A program made the translations under genes and the position numbers. A stretch of DNA of 10,000 nucleotides from Pigoraptor vietnamica. Taxonomy: Eukaryota; Opisthokonta; Filasterea. Shown one piece after another: positions 1 to 8,677 of this stretch (position 1 is the first letter of the stretch; each line of letters starts with the position of its first letter). The DNA lies in the NCBI GenBank assembly GCA_943704525.1, contig CALSCQ010001398.1:1-10000 (forward strand). The letters run 5' to 3'. Below the pieces are notes generated by a model. That model did not search any database, had not been told where the DNA came from, and worked only from the letters and a program-made list of their open reading frames with translations.

Positions 1-44
1 ATGAGGGGGAGAAGGAGAAGGAGGGGGGGGGCGGGGGGGGGGAG
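1..44. repeat. Homopurine G-tract inside FRY intron 2
   Basis: The plus strand is almost all purine, with G9 (23-31), one C, then G10 (33-42). On the FRY (minus) strand this becomes a long C/T tract that reads towards base 1. It lies after the exon 2 donor at 184, and no usable in-frame acceptor occurs in 1-184: the CTCTCAG near 85 would lead into a stop after ten codons. It may be the pyrimidine tract of an acceptor just outside the window. The plus strand could also form a G-quadruplex. Confidence 0.7.
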
Positions 45-184
45 TCGTTTACGCATGACATTTGACAGAACTCCAAAGATGCTGAGAGTCACACAAGCGC
101 GATTGGGAGTACAAGAGCCATGCCACCGGCCGAGTGCACCGTGCGAGGGACCGATAGCCCACGCGATAGAGAAGAAGCACCCAC

Positions 185-1092
185 CTTGAGCTTGATGAAT
201 TTCATACCCGCGATCAGATTGACGAGCGTCTGGGGCGGCAGCGACTGGTGAATCTCCGTCAGAAAACGCCGGCGAATCGAATCGAACCTGGAGTTTGCGG
301 AAGTCAATAAGACAGCGCAAAGAAAAGTAACATAACGACAACCAAGAAGTTGAAACAGCCACACACACCCGCACACAACCCACACATCCCGTACACATGC
401 ACACACAGACACGGACACATGCCATCGCTTTCATTGCACACACAGCAACAAGCGAGCACTCACCTCGTCTGCGACATTGCGCCAATGACTTCCGCATAGA
501 GATCGATGAGCGTGGCCTTGTTCCGCGCAGACTGCGTCGTGTACATCACCTCGTGGCTCTTAAAGTGTTGGATGGCAAGAATCTCAATGTCCTTCGCCAC
601 CGTCTCCGACAGCTTGTCCGCGCGCTGTTGCAGCACTTCAATGAGCGTGCGACAGAAGATGAAATCGACCGCGAGCGCGCGTCGTTCCTTGAGCGTGGCG
701 ACCGCATCGCGAGGAGGCCCCCCACGCGGCGCACACTCGGCTACATACGCACGCACGGCATCCGGCTCCGGCTCAATGTCGCACGTCCGCTGTCGCCACG
801 CAAAGAGAGCCTGAATGAGGGGCTCGAGACAGTGCTGCGCCACCGTCGCAAACGCGTTGAGCAGTTGGTCAAACTGTGCGTCGACGCCGTGGTGCAGCGT
901 GCGCTCGATCGGCGCATCTTCGCCCGTTTGCGCTAGAACGGCGTCGATCTTGGCGCGCGCGGACAGCGTGAGCTCCTGAAAGAGGCTCTTGAGCACGTAG
1001 TCGCCCGGTGTCTCGCCGGCGCCCTTCGCAGCCTGCGCATCGACATTCTTAAATTTGTCGGGCACATTGCCCCACGGCAGTTGAAAGGCCAT
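185..1092 (-). CDS. FRY: Furry/Tao3/Mor2-family cell morphogenesis protein, N-terminal part (partial)
   Basis: Exons read on the minus strand are 1092-464 and 287-185; the intron is 463-288 (GTGAGT...CCAG, 176 bp). A second donor, GTGGGT, follows at 184, so the gene continues beyond base 1. The 244 visible residues match the conserved N-terminus of Furry proteins: GDYVLKSLFQEL (30-41), DAQFDQLLNAFATVAQHCL (71-89), ERRALAVDFIFCRTLIEVL (136-154), DLYAEVIGAMSQ (197-208) and, in exon 2, LIAGMKFIKLK. The junction splits one Arg codon in the middle of the conserved block. The ATG is supported by an in-frame stop 9 nt upstream. Known of the family: very large HEAT/ARM-repeat scaffolds (around 2000-3000 residues) that work with NDR/LATS kinases and Mob proteins in polarised growth and cell shape. 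Only the first tenth or so is present here. The family call is firm; the species-specific role is inference. Confidence 0.93.
355..422. repeat. CA-rich imperfect dinucleotide tract in FRY intron 1
   Basis: This tract consists of CA/CACA units broken by CCC, GTA and GG. It lies within the intron between the two visible FRY exons and reads as TG-rich RNA on the gene strand. It has no coding potential. Alternating purine-pyrimidine sequence of this kind is known to be length-variable and Z-DNA prone. Confidence 0.75.
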
Positions 1093-1352
1093 CGTGACGC
1101 CTCAGGGCAGCCCGCCCACTTCAGCGCGCGTGCGCGCGTGTCTCAGCGCACTCTCACGACACGCGTGACATGGCGCTGAAGCCCATCGACTGAGAAGAGG
1201 ACGAGGCGAAACAAATAGGTGACGCGGAACAAACACACGCGTCGAACGTGCGCAAAGTGACTCACGCACGGACGTAACAATGTGCATGCACGCCGGCGAT
1301 AGGGGCGACGTGTACACGACGGCGATCGATAAGTCTGAACTAGTGCGTGGGC

Positions 1353-1400
1353 TGTGTTTGTGTGCGTGTGTGTGTGTGTGTGTGTGTGCGTGTGTGTGCG
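1353..1400. repeat. TG/GT microsatellite
   Basis: The region is GT/TG dinucleotide with occasional CG interruptions; the uninterrupted core is 1366-1388 (23 nt). It lies about 260-310 bp upstream of the FRY start codon. Short reading frames crossing it translate to Val/Cys or His/Thr repeats and are not genes. Confidence 0.9.
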
Positions 1401-1534
1401 CTTTTGGTGCCACACTCAGCCTGTCCGCCCGAGCACTTACATTGGAAGTTTCCGAAATATTGCCCAAAAACGCGGCTGATCCAAATCAACACACCTTCCC
1501 AAAACAAAAAACAGTCCAGTCACCTGACATTCAA

Positions 1535-1558
1535 GTAACAATGTTACACTGTCACGTG
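1535..1558. promoter_or_regulatory. GTAACA inverted repeat next to a palindromic E-box
   Basis: GTAACA (1535-1540) and TGTTAC (1542-1547) form a perfect inverted repeat around one A. Four bases later comes TCACGTGA (1552-1559), a palindromic class of bHLH/bZIP site. Another TGTTAC lies at 1567-1572, GTAACA recurs near 1679 and GTAACAATGT near 1274. The arrangement looks like a regulatory cluster upstream of FRY; the binding factor is unknown. Confidence 0.45.
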
Positions 1559-1610
1559 ATACCCTTTGTTACTTCCAATGTGCGTGTTGTGCGTGCGTGT
1601 GCGTGACGAA

Positions 1611-1616
1611 CACGTG
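1611..1616. promoter_or_regulatory. CACGTG E-box upstream of FRY
   Basis: This is a second CACGTG hexamer (within ACACGTGT) in the same intergenic region, 53 bp from the end of the first. On its own it could be chance. It is noted because every start-containing intergenic region in the window has at least two. Confidence 0.4.
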
Positions 1617-1738
1617 TGTTCAAGCGTTGGTGTTCCTTTGTCTAGTGTACAGCATGCCCAATTACTTGTTTTTTGAAAGTAACAGCACTTTTTTCAGCAC
1701 TCTTTGCTTATCTTTTCAGCGCACTTTGCAGCCGCCCC

Positions 1739-1780
1739 GCACGCACGCACGCACGCCGCACGCACACGCCACGCCACGCC
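1739..1780. repeat. GCAC tandem repeat and GC-rich degenerate continuation
   Basis: Four perfect GCAC units (1739-1754) are followed by a degraded CACGC/CCACGC stretch. It lies 57-98 bp downstream of the helicase stop, so probably within its 3' UTR. Two partly similar CAGCACT/CAGCGCACT-containing segments lie next to it (about 1683-1729). Confidence 0.6.
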
Positions 1781-1836
1781 AGCAAGTCCAACAATAGTGG
1801 GCAGTCAATGCCCACGCAGACAACGCATAGTCGCGC

Positions 1837-3826
<1,990 letters not shown>

Positions 3827-4010
3827 TTATGGTGGAGAAGGAGTGGATCCCTTTGAGCGTGCCGTGTGGGTGGCAATCGCCACAACACGTGCGATGTCCA
3901 ATTGCCCGTAATTGCACTCGAGAGCGAAATAATTTTTCATCGCCATACATTTTTCGTACATAAGGCGGATCGCAAATAAATAATCGTCCGAGGCGTCATC
4001 ATATTGAAAA

Positions 4011-4050
4011 CACCCCGGATATCGAGAATGCGTTCATCTTCACCCCGGAT
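4011..4050 (+). repeat. Direct repeat CACCCCGGAT, two copies 30 bp apart
   Basis: Identical 10-mers occur at 4011-4020 and 4041-4050, close to the paired CACGTG sites and upstream of the RPA34-like gene. They could be binding sites for one factor on the same helix face (about three turns apart). No known factor is assigned. Confidence 0.5.
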
Positions 4051-4057
4051 GTATTAT

Positions 4058-4074
4058 CACGTGACTTGCACGTG
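4058..4074. promoter_or_regulatory. Tandem CACGTG E-boxes, 11 bp apart
   Basis: Two CACGTG hexamers (4058-4063 and 4069-4074) are spaced about one helical turn apart, about 90-100 bp upstream of the RPA34-like start. The first lies within TCACGTGA. CACGTG is the known core site of MYC/USF/Cbf1-type bHLH factors and of some bZIP factors. Which factor acts here is unknown. Confidence 0.55.
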
Positions 4075-4161
4075 CGAGCCGTCTGACTGTTCAGCAGCCG
4101 AGGATAAACAGCGTTCTCTCTGTATCGCTAGAGCTTGCACGGCGCGTGGGGGGGACGACAA

Positions 4162-5379
4162 ATGGCGTCGACAGACAACTTCGAGCCCGTGGATCTGCGT
4201 GGCATTAAGGGCGGAATCACGGCCGAGTCCGCGGGCGGCGCGGATGTCGAGCTGTTCTTAATCAGGGCGCCCGCCAACGTACGTCTGCGATGTGCCGTTT
4301 GTCAGCGCATACGCGTAGATGATGTCATACGCGAAAAGCAACGTGACGCATATCTCTCCTCACTGCTCGACCCTCTTGTTCGTGCCTGTTCACGCATGTG
4401 TCGAAACTGTCGCCTGAGTGTGTGATGCTGCAGTTTGATCCCTCGTCGTTCTCGGGGGCCTCGTTCTCGTTCGAAAACGGCGGGACGCTGCGCTCGGCCG
4501 AGGCAGCAGCCCCTGCGGAGGACGGCAAGAAGCGCAAGAAGAAGAGCGACGCGCCTGCATCGGATTCGTACGTGCTTGAGGCTGTCCAGTCGGGCACCGA
4601 CGCGCGCTCGGCCCTGACCGAGTTTTCGTCATTCAACGTTCTCTTGCGGTCATCAGACGGCACTCTGAAGCTTGGTGGGTTGTGGGGCTGTCGTGGATGA
4701 ATAGGAGATCCCTAGAGGCACACCATCCGACAGTTTCTGATATGTATCTGTCCTGTCGCAGGGAAGCCACTGAAGGGGGCGCTGAATGTCGTGCGGCGGT
4801 TGACCGTCCCCTCCGCCGGAAAGCCGCAGTACGTGCGCGTTCCCGTTAAGCAGCGCGAGGGTCTCACTCAGCGATGGTTTCCGTACGGTTCAGGTGAGCG
4901 ACTTGACTTGCTCTTGAAAATTGTTCATCTCAAATGCGACCCCTCACACATGTTGCGTACTTTTTTTGCCAGGAACACCCTTCAAAGCGTCGGCACCTCC
5001 GCCATCGGACGCCGCGTCGAGTCCCAAGAAGAAGCGAAAGCGGACAGACGAAGAGGCAGCGGTTGCCGTGGCAGGGGTTGCCGTGGCTGCCGAAGAGGCC
5101 GTCGATAAGACGGACAAGAAGAAGTCGAAAAAGCGCAAGGGAGACAACGAGGCTACAACGGATGCAGTTGCCGACGAGCCCGTCGCCGACAGGAAGAAAG
5201 CGAAGAAGCACAAGGAGGCGGAGGATGACACGTCAGCGACAGTCCCTGCGGCTGCCGAGGCTGCGGCCAAGTCGGATAAGAAGAAGCGGCGTGCGGAGGA
5301 GGGCGAGAGGGCCGAGAGGGAGGAGAAGGAGGCTCGCAAGTCGAAGAAGGAGGACAAGCACAAGCGCGACAAGAAATGA
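4162..5379 (+). CDS. POLR1G: RNA polymerase I subunit RPA34.5 / PAF49-like protein
   Basis: Four exons, 4162-4278, 4434-4674, 4762-4893 and 4973-5379, encode 298 residues. Introns are 155, 87 and 79 bp (GTACGT, GTGGGT, GTGAGC; all CAG). An in-frame stop 31-33 nt upstream supports the ATG. The key signature is DVELFLIRAPANFDPSSFSG (28-47), which exon joining completes; RPA34/PAF49 proteins carry a similar E-L-W-L-I-x-A-P-x-x-F-x-P block. A predicted dimerisation-type domain covers about 10-165, interrupted by a lysine-rich loop GKKRKKK (70-76). The tail (165-298) is almost only Lys/Glu/Ala/Asp/Arg with repeated clusters (KKKRKR 182-187, KKKSKKRK and others), like the basic tails of animal PAF49 and yeast Rpa34. 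Known role: with RPA49 it forms a TFIIF-like module on Pol I in the nucleolus. Residues outside the signature are poorly conserved, so this rests on one strong motif plus architecture. Confidence 0.82.
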
Positions 5380-5738
5380 GCTGTGCTCTTTCGCGTGAAT
5401 CTGTGTGCTGTGTCGATTCGAGTAGGAGTGTGGTTTCCGTCCCCTTGGAGGGGTCGGCCCACGCATGTGACTCTTGGGCCATTATAAACGAGTGATGATG
5501 CACCAACACGAGTTCGCATACTCGCATTTATTTCCCTGGAGTCGCCTCGCCAAGAGTCGACACGCGGGACAAAATGCGGCGAAGACAAACACAGAATACT
5601 AGACAAGTCTTAGGAGGTGAAGCGCACGCGTGTGCAACGCATCGCTGTAGAAACACAAAACGAGCGATAGAGAAAAACACCAGAGCTCGACGCAAATCAA
5701 CGAAACCTATGTACAGTCACAGTCATAAATTACGAGCC
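5380..5738. other. Convergent 3' intergenic region
   Basis: These 359 bp lie between the stops of the RPA34-like gene and the minus-strand unknown gene, so they should hold both 3' UTRs. I see no gene or RNA. A minus-strand AATAAA is present (5532-5527). For the plus gene only a non-canonical TATAAA (5484-5489) is seen, about 105 bp after its stop. Unlike the three start-containing intergenic regions, this one has no CACGTG. Confidence 0.6.
5527..5532 (-). terminator. Candidate AATAAA polyadenylation signal for the minus-strand unknown gene
   Basis: TTTATT on the plus strand reads AATAAA on the minus strand, about 207 nt beyond the TAG stop at 5739-5741. The hexamer is canonical, but not all protists rely on it. 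Transcript ends would decide. Confidence 0.4.
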
Positions 5739-7920
5739 CTACGGCCGCTGCGTGTGGATCGTCCCAAGGTTTTTCCCACACGCCACCGGCGGCATCGTGT
5801 CGCTGAGCTCCAGGCGCACAGACGCGACACGGGGAGGGCCCGCATGCTCCCCCTTGGCACGTGGCGACGCAGACTCCCTGTCCTTGGAAGCATGCTTTGT
5901 CACGGCGGGTGGAGGGGCGGGAGGGGGGGCGGCCGTCGCAACACCCTCTCCTAATGTGCTCGCCGCCTGCTGGGGCGGGAATATGATGGACGACGCGCGC
6001 GGTGGGGATGCTGCCGCGGTTACCAGCGACCCGTTCCGCATCTGGACAGAGGGAAACATGACGCCGACTTTGCGACCTTTGGTCTGCGAGTTATAGGAAG
6101 AGTAGTCAATATCGGCGCACCTAGAACAAGCATTGCACGCAGACAAGAAGGAAAACGAAACACAGACAGCGAGAGCTGCGCACCTTGTCCCCTTCGTGCA
6201 CGATGGCGAGGGGTGCGTTCACCGAAACCTTCGCCTCCCAGCCGCCCCGCGCGCTCTCTCCGTAAAGTGCACCGCCCTTGTATGCAATCGCACCCTCGCC
6301 CTCACTATCGTCTCCTCGCGCCACAGTGTACGTCATGCGATGTCGGTTCTTCGACGTGGCCGCCTGTGCTGGGGGAAGTCCGCTCGCCTTCGCCGCATCG
6401 GCAGTGAAGCCGCGCGGGGCTGTGTTCTCGTGGCGCGGTGCCAGGGCCTTGCGAGCCTCGATCGCAGACTCCGTCAACAGGGGATGGCCCAAAAAGCGCG
6501 CGGCCACAGTCCCGCCCGAATTGACGACCGGCGAGTACTGGAGGAACATGCTGGTCGGAAGTGCGACGCTCTGAATGGGCGACGCACCGGCGGCTGCGAT
6601 TGCCGCAGCAAGCAATGAATGATGCTCGTGGTGCGAAGGGGGCGACCCAACGACCACCGCGACGGCCGGCGGAGGCACAGCGGGAGATGGGTCGGGCACT
6701 CTGTGACGAGAAGGAGGGAATGCCACGTCAGAATTGCACGCCAGTAACAATAACATCACACATTTGCGAATCGACCCGGAGCAAACAACACAATCGGGCA
6801 CACAGACACTACGCTGCTCATCACACGCACCTCCGCATGTACTTGAATTTGTAGGGTAGCACCGGCCGCGCCCCGTCCACTGGCGCAGACGACGGCACTT
6901 GCCGCGGTTGCGCGCGAGGGGAGCGCACGGGCCCATCCCGAAGCATGCGACCGCTCCCGTGCGGCGCGCCGGGATCGTCAGGGTCGTCCGAATCCAAACA
7001 CCGTCGCGCCACGACCTTCTCGTAATTTCCGTCCCAGCTCAGCGCGGCCACAATGTCTATTGTGGTGAGGCCGAGGACCGCAACGGGCATGGCGGGTGCC
7101 GACGTGCACGTGCGCCTGGCAGCCGGTTGCTGCGGTTGCGTCGATGGAGGTGCCTGCGACGCGCTGCTCTCGGCGAGCTCCGCGGGGGCCGCGCCGGGCT
7201 TGGGCGTCTGTTCGCGTTGCGGCATGTGCACTGTTCCGGCAAAGTTGAACATCTGGGACTGCTTTGGCGAGCCTTGTGGGCCTTCGTCGACGGCGGCAGG
7301 CGCTGCCTCCTCATCTTCGCTCGTGTGTCCCAATAGGAGGCACGAGGGAAACGCAGAACCCTCGCCGCTGCGAGCGACAAGCCACCGTGCGTCAGGGATA
7401 ATGAAATGCGACCCCCGTTTTTTTGCAGCGAACATAGCGCACACACGGAGTCATGACGAGAATAGGGCGCACGTGGAATCCTCACGCACCATTGCTCCAA
7501 CCAGGCCAGCCGGCTGGGCTGCGACAGCGAGTCCCACTTGGCGAGGTCTGCAATTGTTTGTGAATTTCGCGACTGTCAGTTCCGCGCTCGATACCAATTC
7601 ACAGCACACAGAATACTCACCGACATCGTCTGCCACGAGCGTTTCCAGACCATCGTCCCACCCGCACACGGCCTCGTCTTCGAAGGCGGGCGATATGCTG
7701 CGAATAGAAATTGTCCGTGAGAAGGACGCAAACAGGAGATTATTGCAATCACATTTACATAAGAGCGAGGAATCAAATCCACGACGATCGCGCACCTTTG
7801 TGGCCGTACTAGGCGCCTCTTGGCTGCCGCGCGCTTGGACGACGCGACAGGCACTACGGGCACAGGGACCGCGGCCGATGATGGACCGACCGCACGCCGG
7901 GCCTCAACAACCGTCCCCAT
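5739..7920 (-). CDS. Uncharacterised Pro/Ala/Ser-rich protein, six exons
   Basis: I do not recognise this protein. Exons on the minus strand are 7920-7796, 7697-7621, 7547-7490, 7367-6831, 6700-6184 and 6083-5739. Every junction keeps frame with GT...CAG borders, giving 552 residues. Introns are 98, 73, 122, 130 and 100 bp. The ATG has A at -3, G at +4 and an in-frame stop 12 nt upstream. Visible features: a basic, Val/Pro-rich N-terminus (KRAAAKRR near 29-36); an acidic then Trp-containing segment WDDGLETLVADD...LAKWDSLSQPSRLAWLEQ (about 55-86) that looks helical; long Ala/Pro/Gln/Ser-rich stretches; an ordered-looking block around 380-450 (RHRMTYTVARGDDSEGEG onward to GRKVGVMFPS); and a Pro/Ala-rich C-terminus. 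There is no signal peptide, membrane segment or catalytic motif. It may be a largely disordered nuclear or scaffold protein, which is inference. The last two junctions are the least certain. Confidence 0.72.
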
Positions 7921-8677
7921 CGTCGCAATCTATGTCTCCCCGCGTACGGAGCGCAGGGAGAGAGCGTGCGGTGCTCACGTTGCCATTCTAACAAGGGAGC
8001 TTGTTGATAGTCGTCAGAAGAAATAATGCGCCGGCAGAATTGTGCGATCGGCGCGATGAATGGTTCGCTGGAATTAATAAACACACAAACACCAACAGGT
8101 ATTCGACACGAGTTTTGCCCACGACGTGAAGCGTGCGAGGCCGGAGGTATGCGAGCAGGCAGAAAGCAGCCACAGACAATAGCTTCAAGTACGAAGAAGG
8201 CAGGCTGTTCGCAAGCACAACTTCAATGGCCGAGTTTTTTTGCCGGGGAACCGCGCTCGTTTACGCTGGCTCTTCACACCGACCCCCGATAATTTGAACA
8301 CACCCCCAATTCGATGCAAATTTTGGCGTTCCTTCAATTCGACACCCCCTCAGCACGCATCGACCGAACGGCGTCCGTTGCCTGGGACACTCAAAATAGA
8401 AGCCACGTGACGTATTTTACGGGCACGGAAATCGTAACGTAAAAGTGTGTTTTACGATACTGACGTCACTGGCTGTCCTGGAACTCGCACACTCACACCC
8501 ACACACGAGCGCCACACGTGCGGGCGAAGATGCTTCTCTCTCGAAGCCGCCTCGCACTTTCCCTGCCGCGTGCAATCTACATGTGCAACGCTACGTCTTC
8601 GAAGTACCTAGGACTTCATCTACTCGCCTTCACGGCAATTGAGCCTCTTTTTCGTGTTCAGCACACAGACCCCCAAC
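7921..8677. promoter_or_regulatory. Divergent promoter region between unknown gene and PGK
   Basis: These 757 bp lie between two opposite start codons. The half near the unknown gene (7921-8280) shows nothing recognisable: no tRNA, no coding homology, only short unsupported reading frames. The PGK side is rich in candidate sites: CAATTCGA twice (8307-8314 and 8335-8342, 28 bp apart) with nearby CACCCC runs, CACGTG at 8404-8409 and 8515-8520, TTTTACG elements and a full CRE at 8461-8468. No clear TATA box lies near the PGK start. Confidence 0.6.
8404..8468 (+). promoter_or_regulatory. PGK upstream element cluster: E-box, TTTTACG repeats and CRE
   Basis: In 65 bp there are CACGTGACGT (8404-8413, E-box overlapping a CRE half-site), TTTTACG (8415-8421), its inverted copy CGTAAAA (8438-8444), TTTTACG again (8450-8456) and the palindrome TGACGTCA (8461-8468). 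The inverted pair has a 5-bp spacer (GTGTG). TGACGTCA is the established CREB/ATF-type bZIP site. The cluster lies 210-275 bp upstream of the PGK ATG. Regulation of PGK by it is inference. Confidence 0.55.

Larger units (their letters stand above)
1093..1836 (-). promoter_or_regulatory. Intergenic region: FRY upstream sequence and helicase 3' flank
   Basis: These 744 bp separate the helicase stop from the FRY start; both genes are read leftwards. I find no supportable gene. The region contains a TG microsatellite, a GCAC-repeat stretch next to the helicase stop, two CACGTG hexamers (1553-1558 and 1611-1616) and repeated GTAACA elements. I see no convincing TATA box for FRY and no AATAAA for the helicase on the minus strand. 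The promoter role is inferred from position. Confidence 0.6.

Noticed and set aside
397-936. 179-residue open frame on the plus strand opposite FRY exon 1
   Set aside because: It is antisense to strongly conserved Furry sequence, Arg/Leu/His-rich as expected from the reverse of GC-rich codons, and has no recognisable motif.
1102-1606. Several short frames across the TG microsatellite (His-Thr or Val-Cys repeats)
   Set aside because: Dinucleotide repeats read open in several frames. There is no conserved sequence, and they lie in FRY upstream DNA.
4944-5606. 220-residue minus-strand frame opposite the RPA34-like tail
   Set aside because: It is a Ser/Phe/Leu-rich translation of the reverse of a Lys/Glu/Ala-rich tail and extends only by chance into the intergenic region.
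6084-6122. Alternative acceptor TTCTAG just before the last exon of the unknown gene
   Set aside because: In the phase left by the previous exon it meets a stop after four codons. The CTCGCAG at 6090-6084 keeps the frame.
8026-8292. 88-residue plus-strand ATG frame in the PGK upstream region
   Set aside because: No homology, no codon pattern like the neighbours and no splice partners; likely chance.
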